A stretch of DNA of 64,000 nt, taken from positions 43,102 to 107,101 of the forward strand of contig JAFZKA010000073.1 of assembly GCA_017551925.1 (NCBI GenBank). The letters are read 5' to 3'. Positions 38,303 through 50,783 of this stretch are shown one piece after another. The stretch's first letter is position 1. Every line of letters starts with the position of its first letter. Made by a program: the position numbers and the translations under genes. This stretch comes from Bacteroidaceae bacterium. Lineage in GTDB: Bacteria; Bacteroidota; Bacteroidia; Bacteroidales; Bacteroidaceae. The notes beneath the pieces were generated by a model. It had not been told where the DNA came from, made no database searches, and saw only the letters and a program-made list of their open reading frames with translations.

Positions 38303-40105
38303 TCAATCTATAATTCTTACGCCACCCTTATCGGCCGAACTAACCATGTTGGCGTATGCTTTGAGGCTCTTGGCAACAACACGCTTGCGGGTGAGCGGAC
38401 GCATGGGGCGTGCTGCCAGTTCAGCATCTGTCAAGCGTACGTTTATGCTGCGTGCGGGTATGTCAATGTCAATTATATCACCGTCAAGAACCTTGCCGAT
38501 GGCACCGCCGTTGGCAGCCTCAGGTGAGATGTGACCGATGCTAAGTCCTGATGTGCCGCCACTGAAACGGCCGTCGGTAATCAGAGCGCACTCCTTACCC
38601 AGATGGCGTGATTTGATGTATGATGTGGGGTAGAGCATCTCCTGCATTCCGGGACCACCCTTGGGGCCCTCATGTGTGATAACAACCACATCGCCGGCTA
38701 CGACCTTGCCACCAAGTATGCCGTCAACGGCATCCTCCTGTGAGTCAAACACCTTGGCGGGACCTGAGAATTTCCAGATACTTTCATCAACACCTGCGGT
38801 CTTTACAACGCAGCCGTCAACAGCGATGTTGCCCTTGAGTATAGCCAGACCGCCGTCCTTGGTATAGGCATGCTGCAGGTCACGTATGCAACCCTCTGTG
38901 CGGTCAGTATCCAACTCACTGTATGTGCAATCCTGTGAGCCCAGTTCAGTGCTGAACTTGCGTGCAGGTGCGGTTGAGTATATACGCTTGGCCTCAGGAT
39001 CAATGTTGTTTTTGAGTATGCTGTATTTCTCAATCAGTTCTCCATATGTCATTCCGGTTACGCTCAGAGCATCGGTATGCAGCAGACCGCCCTTGGCAAG
39101 TTCTGCCAGAATGTTGAGCACACCGCCTGCGCGGCCTACATCCTGAACGTGATATTTCTGGGTGTTGGGAGCAACTTTGCAGAGACAGGGCACGTGGCGT
39201 GACAGACGGTCTATATCATCCATCTTGAAGTCAACGCCGGCCTCATAGGCTACAGCCAGCAGGTGCAGTATTGTATTGGTGGAACCGCCCATGGCTATAT
39301 CCAGGTTCATGGCGTTCTCAAAATTCTTTTTCTGTGCTATGCTGCGGGGCAGAACACTTTCATCACCCTCTTCATAGTACTTGAGGGCGTTCTTTACGAT
39401 GAGTGCGGCTGCATCCTTCATCAACTGTACACGGTTCTTGTGTGTAGCCAGGATTGTACCGTTACCCGGCAGTGACATACCCAGAGCCTCGGTAAGGCAG
39501 TTCATTGAGTTGGCGGTAAACATACCGGAGCAGCATCCGCAACCCGGGCAGGCTGCACGCTCAATAGCCTCAACATCGGCATCCGATACGCTTTCATCGG
39601 CCGACTTGATCATTGCATCAATCAGGTCCAGATGTGCGCTGCCCAGTTCTCCGGCTTCCATGGGGCCGCCACTTACAAACACAGTAGGGATATTCAGACG
39701 CATGGCTGCCATGAGCATACCCGGAGTGATCTTGTCACAGTTGCTTATGCATACCAGGGCATCGGCCTTGTGAGCGTTTACCATGTACTCAACGCTATCA
39801 GCAATGATGTCGCGTGAGGGCAGGGAGTAGAGCATTCCGTCATGGCCCATGGCAATGCCGTCATCAACGGCAATTGTATTGAACTCGGCGGCAAAGCAGC
39901 CCAAACGTTCAATTTCAGCCTTGACAATCTGACCGGCCTCATGCAGATGTGTATGACCGGGAACAAACTGCGTGAATGAGTTTGCAATTGCTATGATAGG
40001 CTTGCCCAGTTGCCCGGGTTTCATGCCGTTTGCCACCCAGAGGGCCCTGGCTCCTGCCATGCGGCGCCCTATGGTGCACTGGTCACTACGTAACGGAATC
40101 CTCAT
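38303..40105 (-). CDS. ilvD: Dihydroxy-acid dehydratase
   Basis: 600 residues. It dehydrates 2,3-dihydroxy-isovalerate or -methylvalerate to the 2-oxo acid, using an iron-sulfur cluster and Mg2+. Motifs are present: '[34 protein letters not shown]', the cluster Cys region '[28 protein letters not shown]', and '[28 protein letters not shown]' near the C terminus. First gene of the ilv operon. Upstream are an attenuator-like hairpin (40133-40160) and a promoter with a palindrome in its spacer (40169-40198). Confidence 0.97.
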   Translation of the reverse strand: MRIPLRSDQCTIGRRMAGARALWVANGMKPGQLGKPIIAIANSFTQFVPGHTHLHEAGQIVKAEIERLGCFAAEFNTIAVDDGIAMGHDGMLYSLPSRDIIADSVEYMVNAHKADALVCISNCDKITPGMLMAAMRLNIPTVFVSGGPMEAGELGSAHLDLIDAMIKSADESVSDADVEAIERAACPGCGCCSGMFTANSMNCLTEALGMSLPGNGTILATHKNRVQLMKDAAALIVKNALKYYEEGDESVLPRSIAQKKNFENAMNLDIAMGGSTNTILHLLAVAYEAGVDFKMDDIDRLSRHVPCLCKVAPNTQKYHVQDVGRAGGVLNILAELAKGGLLHTDALSVTGMTYGELIEKYSILKNNIDPEAKRIYSTAPARKFSTELGSQDCTYSELDTDRTEGCIRDLQHAYTKDGGLAILKGNIAVDGCVVKTAGVDESIWKFSGPAKVFDSQEDAVDGILGGKVVAGDVVVITHEGPKGGPGMQEMLYPTSYIKSRHLGKECALITDGRFSGGTSGLSIGHISPEAANGGAIGKVLDGDIIDIDIPARSINVRLTDAELAARPMRPLTRKRVVAKSLKAYANMVSSADKGGVRIID

Positions 40106-40132
40106 TTTATTGTTGTTTTATGTATTATCAAA

Positions 40133-40160
40133 AGCCCCTCTCCGCAAGGGAGAAGGGAAG
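40133..40160 (-). promoter_or_regulatory. Terminator-like hairpin in the ilvD leader
   Basis: Read on the minus strand, CCCTTCTCC and GGAGAGGGG form a 9-bp GC-rich stem (one wobble pair) around CTTGC and are followed by CTTTTGATA. It lies between the promoter and the ilvD start, where an attenuator would sit. The T run is only four long, and no leader peptide rich in Leu/Val/Ile codons was found, so regulation is uncertain. Confidence 0.4.
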
Positions 40161-40168
40161 ATGAACTG

Positions 40169-40198
40169 CAAAATTACCTATTTTATAAATAGGTCAAA
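40169..40198 (-). promoter_or_regulatory. ilvD promoter with palindromic operator candidate
   Basis: Minus-strand -7 box TAATTTTG (complement of 40169-40176) and a -33-like TTTG (complement of 40195-40198), 18 nt apart. The spacer is almost filled by a perfect inverted repeat, ACCTATTT-TAT-AAATAGGT (40176-40194 in plus reading). A dimeric regulator bound there would block the promoter. The regulator is unknown. Confidence 0.55.
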
Positions 40199-40241
40199 AC
40201 AAAATCATGCAAAATATGTAAATATCTCGCTATTGTTCCCA

Positions 40242-40442
40242 TTTGCAGGAGCCGGAGGATTAGGACTTGGGAGTATTAGCGTAGGGCGTGAGCGGAGGAC
40301 CTTGGAAGATCCCGTTAAAAACGGCACTTGTTTGACGACGATTAGACACCGAAGGTGGCTAAGATGGAGGAGTTTGCCGTTTAGGGTCTGGAGGGGTCCG
40401 GAGTAGTCCGGAGGTACTACTCCCAAGTCCTAATCCTCCGGC
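40242..40442 (-). repeat. Dispersed structured element, copy 2 (inverted)
   Basis: A copy of the same element as at 17715 and 60810, in reverse orientation, between the divergent ilvD and secA genes. Arms: 40251-40274 (beginning GCCGGAGGAT) and 40419-40442, a perfect 24-bp inverted repeat extendable by one base. The arm sequence is unrelated to those of copies 1 and 3. The core helix AACGGCA/TGCCGTT carries a paired change relative to AACGGCG/CGCCGTT in the other two copies. The flank TTTGCAGGA (40242-40250) matches the conserved TYCTGCAAA flank in the other copies. Confidence 0.85.
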
Positions 40443-40490
40443 GGAGACTCAATATGTGAAATATTCTTTTCAATAAAGATTAAAAAATGC

Positions 40491-40498
40491 TACCTTTG
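40491..40498 (+). promoter_or_regulatory. -7 box TACCTTTG for secA
   Basis: An exact TAnnTTTG match 59 nt upstream of the secA ATG and 48 nt after the end of copy 2. Confidence 0.7.
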
Positions 40499-40557
40499 CA
40501 TTTTGGCACGGGATTTGCCGTGTATTTTGCATTAGTAACAAAACATAAAACCGCATA

Positions 40558-43860
<3,303 letters not shown>

Positions 43861-43881
43861 ACAAGATAAAACCATACAGTT

Positions 43882-44325
43882 ATGAGATTAAGCGAATCAT
43901 CATTTCAGGAAATCAAGACACTCCTGACCGGAGTAATAGGCGAGTTCCGCCGTCCTCAGGAACAGTCAGTAGTGACTGACATTCATATCATGCCCATTCG
44001 CGAGACGGGCGAGGTGACTGTAAGTGATGATGACCGCGAACTGGCTTCTACACGCCTGTCGGATCTGGTAGAGATACCAGAGGAGGATTTCTATCAGGTT
44101 ATGGAAAAGGCTCTGCGCCGTATTCTCAAGGATATAGATGAGGTCCAGCCGCTTGAGAACCTTGCAATATGGAAACCTTTCTCATTCGTTCTTGTTGATG
44201 ATGACGGTGAAACCGTGGCTGAACTGATGCTTTTTGATGAGGATAACACCCTTTTGAGCCAGAGTCTCATGCAGGGCCTTGATGAGGAACTGAACAGTTT
44301 CCTCAAAGATCTTTTGGCTGATTAA
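43882..44325 (+). CDS. Conserved hypothetical protein
   Basis: 147 residues, acidic, with no signal peptide or membrane segment, so cytoplasmic. The sequence mixes short beta-strands ('VTDIHIMPIRETGEVTVSD', 'FSFVLVDDDGETVAELMLFDED') with a C-terminal helix. I recognise no family or motif. It follows secA by 21 nt and is probably co-transcribed with it, but nothing in the sequence links it to secretion. Confidence 0.7.
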   Translation: MRLSESSFQEIKTLLTGVIGEFRRPQEQSVVTDIHIMPIRETGEVTVSDDDRELASTRLSDLVEIPEEDFYQVMEKALRRILKDIDEVQPLENLAIWKPFSFVLVDDDGETVAELMLFDEDNTLLSQSLMQGLDEELNSFLKDLLAD

Positions 44326-44352
44326 TCCGCTTAACCTTAAATTCAAGTGAAT

Positions 44353-45006
44353 ATGAGAAAAAACGTATTGGTGGTCATGCTTTTGTTTTCCTTGACCTTG
44401 GTTTCAGCAAATGCACAAAACGGAGGATTGTATGTGTTTGCCGGAGGGACTATTAAATCGATGAATGAATCCACTAAACTGCCTTCAATAGGTCTGGAAC
44501 AGTCAAGTAAGGCTGTTGCGAAACAACTGGAATGTTCAGCGAGTTTAGGATTGGGATATCTGTTCAGTCCTGCAAATGATGGTCAGGGCGTAAGTGTGGA
44601 AGTAGGTGCTTCTCTGGGTAAATCAAAAGAGGAATACAAGAATATAACAAGTAAAACTGATTCTGAGATCAAAATGTATGGTATGGGAACTTCTTTAGGA
44701 TACAATAAGAAACTGCTGCCTAATATTTATTATGTTCCTCAAATTACTTTTGCTTATCATTATTCGACCTCCAGTTCATATGATGCAATCAGTGGCAAGT
44801 GGGTTGAAGGAAAGACCGTTCGCTCTTATGGATATTCTCTGAGTCCCTTCTGCGTTGAATACAGAAGCGATAACGGTTTTGGTCTGGGTATGTCCTTTGG
44901 CGGAATCGCATATATGCGTTTAAAACAGGAAGGAGTAGATGAACCTATTCATGGATGGACTTTTGATTTCAACACATTTGGAGTTTCATTCATTTACTAC
45001 CTTTAA
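44353..45006 (+). CDS. Predicted small outer-membrane beta-barrel protein
   Basis: 217 residues with a signal peptide (MRKNVLVVMLLF...VSANAQ). The mature part alternates like an 8-stranded barrel ('LGLGYLFSPANDGQGVSVEVGASLG', 'IYYVPQITFAYHYS', 'GFGLGMSFGGIAYMRL') and ends in an aromatic strand ('FGVSFIYYL'). A GTG two codons upstream is a possible start, but I chose ATG 44353. It precedes a terminator at 45081 and the efflux operon. The ligand is unknown. Confidence 0.7.
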   Translation: MRKNVLVVMLLFSLTLVSANAQNGGLYVFAGGTIKSMNESTKLPSIGLEQSSKAVAKQLECSASLGLGYLFSPANDGQGVSVEVGASLGKSKEEYKNITSKTDSEIKMYGMGTSLGYNKKLLPNIYYVPQITFAYHYSTSSSYDAISGKWVEGKTVRSYGYSLSPFCVEYRSDNGFGLGMSFGGIAYMRLKQEGVDEPIHGWTFDFNTFGVSFIYYL

Positions 45007-45080
45007 GGCGTGATAACATATTAATAGCCCGATGGGCGATTGAAATGCTAAAAATGGCTAATTGAGAGCCGTTTTGGATG

Positions 45081-45109
45081 GAAAACTCTGCGCATTGCGT
45101 GGAGTTTTC
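45081..45109 (+). terminator. Hairpin ahead of the tolC-type gene
   Basis: GAAAACTC and GAGTTTTC form a perfect 8-bp stem with an inner CGCA/TGCG stem. It lies 75 nt after the barrel gene. The -7 box TATTTTTG begins 3 nt later. Confidence 0.6.
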
Positions 45110-45111
45110 TG

Positions 45112-45119
45112 TATTTTTG
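45112..45119 (+). promoter_or_regulatory. -7 box TATTTTTG for the RND efflux operon
   Basis: An exact TAnnTTTG match 67 nt upstream of the TolC-family gene. Confidence 0.6.
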
Positions 45120-45186
45120 CACATTCTAAAGGAATGGGCTATACTTACTTAGGATTTAGGAAATAGATATAAATCATATACGAGGA

Positions 45187-46533
45187 ATGAAACGAGGTTT
45201 TTTTGTGAGGGCAGGATTTGTCCTGGTATCTGCATGTATGGCTGTGGGAACAGCGGCATTTGCACAGGAGACAGGTCAGATGGAGGCTCTCAAAATTACA
45301 CTTGATGATGCAATTCAGGTGGCGCTCAATGACAACCCGACCATCAAAGTTGCAGAGCAGCAGATTGAAATCAAGAAGATCAGTAGAGATGAGGCATGGC
45401 AGTCCCTTTTGCCTACCGTTGAGTTTGGTGGAACCGTACAATATACAGTGCTGGCTGCCGTGATGAAACTGAACGGTATGGAGTTCAAGATGGGCCAGGA
45501 CAATACCAGCACATGGAACGGACAGTTCCAGGTCAGTTTGCCTCTATTCGCTCCTACGGTCTATGCCACAATGAACCTTACAGAGACGGATCTTGAAAAT
45601 GCCGTAGAGCAGAGCCGAAGTTCCAAATTGGATCTGGTGAATCAGGTAACCAAGGCTTATTATCAGGTTATTCTTGCTCAGGACAGTTATGATGTACTGT
45701 GCCGCAGTTATGAGCAGGCCGAGAAGAATTTCAATGTGGTGAATTCATTATATGAGTTGGGCGGTACAAGTGAATATGACAAGATCAGTGCCGAGGTGCA
45801 GTTGCGCTCACTCAATCCTACCGTTATTCAGGCCCGTAATGCCGTGACAATGGCCAAACTTCAACTTATGGTGCTTATGGGTATTGATCCTGCAACCGAG
45901 ATTGTTGTAGAGGGTAGTCTTGAAGATTATGAAACCCAGTTATATACTGAGGCCTTGGGCACAAGCCGTTACTCACTTGAGAATAATACCAATATGCGTC
46001 AACTCAAGTTGAATGAGAAGATGCTTAACCAGAATCTGCATGTGCAGAAGATGAATTTCCTGCCTACACTTGCCCTATCTGGTACATATGCATTCCAGTC
46101 GCTGTACAATGAAGACTGGAACGTGTTTGACTATACATGGGCCAGGAGTTCATCAATTGTGCTGTCATTCTCAGTTCCCATTTTCCGCATGAGTAACTAT
46201 ACCAAATTGCGCAGCACCAAGTTGCAGATTAGCCAACTCAGTCAGAATATAGACTATACTGAAAAGCAACTTAACATGCAGGTCCGCAGTTATGTTGACA
46301 ACATGAAGGCTAATGCCGAGCAGGTGGCCAGTAACCGTGAAGCCATTGAACAGGCCGAAAAGGGCCGTGAGATAGCCAGCAAACGTTATGAGATTGGTAA
46401 GGGTACCATTCTGGAACTGAATAACTCAGAGGTATCACTCACTCAGGCCAAACTTACCTATAGCCAGTCCATTTACAACTATCTGGCAGCCAAGGCTGAT
46501 CTTGACAAAGTGTTAGGAAATGAAAAACAATAA
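45187..46533 (+). CDS. TolC-family outer-membrane efflux protein
   Basis: 448 residues with a signal peptide (ends ...GTAAFAQ). Two OEP repeats are visible, each with long helices rich in Gln/Glu/Leu ('NPTIKVAEQQIEIKKISRDEAW', 'ALGTSRYSLENNTNMRQLKLNEKMLNQNL', 'QAEKGREIASKRYEIGKGTILELNNSEVSL'). It forms the outer-membrane duct of a tripartite pump. Its 3' end overlaps or abuts the adaptor gene, followed by the RND pump and a PII-like gene. The whole set is one operon on the plus strand from the promoter at 45112. Confidence 0.93.
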   Translation: MKRGFFVRAGFVLVSACMAVGTAAFAQETGQMEALKITLDDAIQVALNDNPTIKVAEQQIEIKKISRDEAWQSLLPTVEFGGTVQYTVLAAVMKLNGMEFKMGQDNTSTWNGQFQVSLPLFAPTVYATMNLTETDLENAVEQSRSSKLDLVNQVTKAYYQVILAQDSYDVLCRSYEQAEKNFNVVNSLYELGGTSEYDKISAEVQLRSLNPTVIQARNAVTMAKLQLMVLMGIDPATEIVVEGSLEDYETQLYTEALGTSRYSLENNTNMRQLKLNEKMLNQNLHVQKMNFLPTLALSGTYAFQSLYNEDWNVFDYTWARSSSIVLSFSVPIFRMSNYTKLRSTKLQISQLSQNIDYTEKQLNMQVRSYVDNMKANAEQVASNREAIEQAEKGREIASKRYEIGKGTILELNNSEVSLTQAKLTYSQSIYNYLAAKADLDKVLGNEKQ

Positions 46534-46558
46534 AAAGGAAACAAATAAGACAAAAGAT

Positions 46559-47584
46559 ATGAAAGCATTCAGATTTTCAGGAATTGCGCTCTGTGCCATG
46601 CTGCTGTTTGCAGCCTGCGGACAGAAGAAACAGGCAGCAGCCGGACCGATGGCTCCGGATCCCAATGCCAAACCGCTGGTAAAACTTGCAAAAGTTACTA
46701 CAGAACCCGTAGCACAACTTCAGGTATATTCTGCTACAATTGTCGGTGAGATCAAGAATAACATTGCACCTTCTACTCCCGGCCGTATCAGCAAGATCAG
46801 GGTTGAGGTTGGTGACAAGGTGAGCAAGGGTCAGGTCCTGGTTGAAATGGATGAGACTACGTTGAGCCAGCAGGAGATGCAACTCAAGAACTTGGAGACC
46901 GAGTTCAACCGAATTGACCAACTGTATAAGGTTGGCGGCGTTTCCAAGTCTGAGTGGGATAATGTAAACCTGCAACTTGAAGTTGCACGCAAGTCTTTCC
47001 AGACGCTTAAGGAAAACACCCGTCTGGAGAGTCCTATTGAAGGCGTTGTAACAGCCCGTAACTATGACAACGGTGACCTTTACAGCGGTCAGGCTATTCT
47101 GGTTGTGCAGAAAATAGCACCTGTAAAACTGACTATCAACGTTTCAGAGCAATATTATTCAAAGGTTAAGAAGGGTGACGAGTTGACCATAGAACTTGAT
47201 GCCTATCCCGGTGAAACATTTACAGGAAAGGTTTCACTCATCTATCCTACGATTGATGCTATGACGCACACATTTCCGGTAGAGATCAATGTTCCGAACA
47301 ATGACCTCAAGTTGCGTCCCGGTATGTTTGCCCGTGCCACTTTGAATCTTGGTACTCTTGATCACGTGGTCGTGCCTGATCTGGCTATTGAAAAGCGTGC
47401 CGGTTCAGGTGACCGATTTGTCTATATATATGAAAACGGCAAGGTGAGTTATAACAAGGTTGAACTGGGCCAGCGTTTAGGTGACAGGTACGAACTTATT
47501 TCAGGCGTGCCCAATGGCGCCCAGATTGTAATAGCCGGACTGTCAAAACTTTCTGACGGCCGTGAGGTTGAAGTTGAAAAGTAA
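46559..47584 (+). CDS. RND efflux periplasmic adaptor lipoprotein
   Basis: 341 residues from ATG 46559. A signal segment ends in a lipobox ('AMLLFAACGQKK'). An earlier ATG (46520), inside the TolC-family gene, would put 13 charged residues before the signal and is less likely. The HlyD/AcrA-type lipoyl and hairpin region ('ISKIRVEVGDKVSKGQVLVEMDETTLSQQEMQLKNLE') is followed by a beta-barrel domain ('VPNGAQIVIAGLSKLSDGREVEVEK'). It bridges the RND pump and the TolC-family duct. Cargo is unknown. Confidence 0.93.
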   Translation: MKAFRFSGIALCAMLLFAACGQKKQAAAGPMAPDPNAKPLVKLAKVTTEPVAQLQVYSATIVGEIKNNIAPSTPGRISKIRVEVGDKVSKGQVLVEMDETTLSQQEMQLKNLETEFNRIDQLYKVGGVSKSEWDNVNLQLEVARKSFQTLKENTRLESPIEGVVTARNYDNGDLYSGQAILVVQKIAPVKLTINVSEQYYSKVKKGDELTIELDAYPGETFTGKVSLIYPTIDAMTHTFPVEINVPNNDLKLRPGMFARATLNLGTLDHVVVPDLAIEKRAGSGDRFVYIYENGKVSYNKVELGQRLGDRYELISGVPNGAQIVIAGLSKLSDGREVEVEK

Positions 47585-47596
47585 AGTTCAGGAACC

Positions 47597-50500
47597 ATGA
47601 GTTTATATGAAGGCTCGGTCAAAAGACCAATCTTTACGGCTCTGTGTTTTGTGGCAGTGGTTGTGTTTGGCGTATTCTCATACTCCAAACTGCCTATTGA
47701 CCAGTTGCCCGACATAGAGTCCAACACCATTATGGTGTTCACATACTACAACGGCGCCAATGCATCGGATATAGAGAACAATGTGACGCGTCCGTTGGAG
47801 AACACTCTGAACAGTTGCACACACATAAAGCATATAACATCACGTTCATCAGAGAACGTTTCTGTGATTACGCTTGAATTTGAGTATGGTCATTCAATTG
47901 ACGACCTTACCAATGATGTGCGTGACAAACTGAGTATGATATCCAACTCTTTGCCAGACGGTGCAGGTTCACCTATCATATTCAAGTTTGATACCAGTAT
48001 GATGCCTATCATGTTGCTTTCTGTACAGGCAGGTGAGAGTCAGTCTGCCCTTTACAAGATTCTTGATGAGAATGTGGTAAATCCGCTGGCCCGTATTCCA
48101 GGCGTTGGTACCGTATCTGTAACCGGTGCTCCTCAGCGTGAGATATATGTATATTGCGACCCGGCTAAACTGGAGGCGTATAATCTTACAATTGAGGCTA
48201 TTTCTGCTTTGATCGGTTCTGAGAACCGCAGTGTTCCGGGCGGTAACCTTGATGTAGGTAATGAAACATATGCACTGCGTGTTGACGGTGAATTCAAGGA
48301 TCCCCGTGACATGGCCCATCTGGTGGTGGCATCAATAGGTGGCCGCAACGTTTATCTGAAAGACATTGCCGAGATTGTTGACCGAACCCAGGAGCGTGCT
48401 CAGGAGTCTTATAACAACGGTGTGCAGGGTGCCATGATGGTTATCCAGAAACAGACCGGTGCCAATACGGTGGAGATTTGCCGCAAGATAAATGAGGCTC
48501 TGCCGGCATTGCAGAAAAACTTGCCCAGTGACATCAGGATTGGCATGATTCATGACGGATCTGAGGATATCATCCAGACAGTGAACTCCTTGGCAGAGAC
48601 CATTGCCTATGCTCTGCTGTTTGTGGTGCTTGTGGTTTATCTGTTTACCGGACGTTGGCGTGCCACAGTGGTTGTTGCCATAACCATTCCTCTGTCATTG
48701 ATAGCATCATTCATCTATCTGTTTGTGACAGACGGTTCGTTGAACATCATCTCACTCAGTTCACTTACCATTGCCATCGGTATGGTGGTTGATGATACAA
48801 TTGTTGTACTTGAGAACATTACAACTCATATTGAGCGCGGTGCCAACCCCAAGCAGGCTGCCATTCATGCTACCAATGAGGTTGCCGTATCAGTTATAGC
48901 ATCAACAATGACCATCTTTGCAGTGTTCTTCCCGCTCACAATGATGTCAGGTATGGCAGGTATCATGTTCAAGCAGTTGGGTTGGATGATGTGTATCATC
49001 ATAGCAATATCACTTGTGGTATCTCTGACTTTAACCCCGATGCTCTGCTCCCGTATGCTCAAATTGGAGAAAAAGGGCAGTCGCATACACACAATCATAT
49101 ACCGTCCTATCCAGAAAGCACTTGATGGTCTGGACCACTGGTATTCACGCCGCATCAACCATGCTGTACGTCACCGCAAGATGGTGGTATTGGCTTGCCT
49201 GATACTGTTTGTGGCTTCACTGTTTACAGCAAGTAACCTTAAATCAGAGTTTTTCCCGTCTGATGAGCAGTCTCGTATATCGGCAACCATCTATATGCCT
49301 ATCAACACCAACACCAACCGTTCCCGCGGTGTGGCTCAGGAGTTGTCTGAACTTTGGATGAAACGTTATGCCGATGATCTGGTAACATGTAACTATCGCG
49401 TAGGTGCTGCCGATGAGAACAATACATTCGCATCAATGCAGACTAACGGTACACATGTCATATCATTTACCATCTCTCTTAAGGAACTTGGTGAGCGCAG
49501 CATATCATCTGACCAGGTTGTTGCTGAGATGCGCGCCGACCTGAATGCACGCCCTGAGATTGACCGTTTCATGGTAACCGCCGGCGGCGGTATGAGCATG
49601 GGCGGACAGTCATCGGCCGATTTTGAAATTTACGGTTATGATTTCAATGAGACCGATGAGGTGGCTGCCACGTTGCTTGCAGCAATGAAGGAGGTTGAGG
49701 GCGTTGGTGAGGCTTACATTAGCCGTGACAACTACCAGCCTGAATATGAGGTTGTGTTTGACCGTGAGAAACTGGCTCAGCACGGACTGAATCTTTCAAC
49801 TGCCGCAACATATCTGCGTAACCGTATTTATGGTGCTACAGCATCATATTTCCGTGAGGATGGCGAGGAGTATTATATCAAGGTCCGCTACGCTCCTGAA
49901 TATCGTACACAACTTGAGGACATTGAGAATATCCTGCTTTACGGCAACGGCAACAGTGCCGTTCGCGTACGTGATGTAGGTCATTTGGAGGAGGTGTTCA
50001 CTCCGCCTACCATCCAGCGTAAGGACCGTCAGCGTATCAATACGGTGTCTTGTGTGATTGCCGGCGGTGCTGCCCTGAGTGATGTGGTCAAGGCCGGACA
50101 GGCTATCATTGAGAAAATGGATCTGCCTGAGGGCGTGACAGTACAGATTTCAGGTGACTATGAGGATCAGCAGGAGTCATTTGCCGATATGGCAACACTG
50201 GCATTGCTCATCATTATGCTTGTGTTCATTGTAATGGCTGCACAGTTTGAGTCACTTACACTGCCGTTCATCATCATGTTCTCCATCCCGTTTGCCTTTA
50301 GCGGTGTTCTTATCGCCTTGTGGCTTACCGGAACATCAATCAACCTGATGAGTGTACTGGGTGGAATAATGCTTATAGGTATTGTGGTTAAGAACGGTAT
50401 TGTGCTGATTGACTATACCGGCTTGTGCCGTGAGCGTGGAATGTCGGCAGTAACGGCAACGGTTACCGCTGCACGAAGCCGTCTGCGTCCGGTGCTTATG

Positions 50501-50770
50501 ACTACTATGACCACCATCCTGGGTATGATTCCTATGGCTCTGAGTCAGGGACAGGGTTCTGCAATGTGGCGTCCGCTTGGCATATCTGTCATTGGAGGTC
50601 TTACAATTTCAACCATACTTACTCTGGTGCTTGTTCCTACTCTCTACTGCATGTTCCAGAGTTCAGGTATCAGGAATGCTCGCCGCAAGCATCGTAAGCA
50701 ACTTGAACTGGCTGCTTTCTGGGCTGAGAACAAGGATCAGTTCATTCATGACAAAACTGCTAAACATTAA
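47597..50770 (+). CDS. RND efflux pump, inner-membrane transporter (HAE1-like)
   Basis: 1057 residues. AcrB/MexB architecture: two sets of six membrane segments and two large periplasmic loops. The conserved 'AIGMVVDDTIVVLENI' in TM4 carries the proton-relay Asp pair, and 'IVVKNGIVLIDYTGLCRERG' and 'GMIPMALSQGQGSAMWRPLGI' occur in the second half. It is driven by the proton motive force. It lies between the adaptor and a PII-like protein. The substrate (antibiotic, bile salt, dye) cannot be read from the sequence. Confidence 0.94.
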   Translation: MSLYEGSVKRPIFTALCFVAVVVFGVFSYSKLPIDQLPDIESNTIMVFTYYNGANASDIENNVTRPLENTLNSCTHIKHITSRSSENVSVITLEFEYGHSIDDLTNDVRDKLSMISNSLPDGAGSPIIFKFDTSMMPIMLLSVQAGESQSALYKILDENVVNPLARIPGVGTVSVTGAPQREIYVYCDPAKLEAYNLTIEAISALIGSENRSVPGGNLDVGNETYALRVDGEFKDPRDMAHLVVASIGGRNVYLKDIAEIVDRTQERAQESYNNGVQGAMMVIQKQTGANTVEICRKINEALPALQKNLPSDIRIGMIHDGSEDIIQTVNSLAETIAYALLFVVLVVYLFTGRWRATVVVAITIPLSLIASFIYLFVTDGSLNIISLSSLTIAIGMVVDDTIVVLENITTHIERGANPKQAAIHATNEVAVSVIASTMTIFAVFFPLTMMSGMAGIMFKQLGWMMCIIIAISLVVSLTLTPMLCSRMLKLEKKGSRIHTIIYRPIQKALDGLDHWYSRRINHAVRHRKMVVLACLILFVASLFTASNLKSEFFPSDEQSRISATIYMPINTNTNRSRGVAQELSELWMKRYADDLVTCNYRVGAADENNTFASMQTNGTHVISFTISLKELGERSISSDQVVAEMRADLNARPEIDRFMVTAGGGMSMGGQSSADFEIYGYDFNETDEVAATLLAAMKEVEGVGEAYISRDNYQPEYEVVFDREKLAQHGLNLSTAATYLRNRIYGATASYFREDGEEYYIKVRYAPEYRTQLEDIENILLYGNGNSAVRVRDVGHLEEVFTPPTIQRKDRQRINTVSCVIAGGAALSDVVKAGQAIIEKMDLPEGVTVQISGDYEDQQESFADMATLALLIIMLVFIVMAAQFESLTLPFIIMFSIPFAFSGVLIALWLTGTSINLMSVLGGIMLIGIVVKNGIVLIDYTGLCRERGMSAVTATVTAARSRLRPVLMTTMTTILGMIPMALSQGQGSAMWRPLGISVIGGLTISTILTLVLVPTLYCMFQSSGIRNARRKHRKQLELAAFWAENKDQFIHDKTAKH

Positions 50771-50783
50771 TGACGTTTGAACA

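Noticed and set aside
40205..40426. 73-codon minus-strand reading frame within copy 2
   Set aside because: A translation of the repeat core, similar to that of copy 1 but with changes that follow base-pairing, not codon positions.
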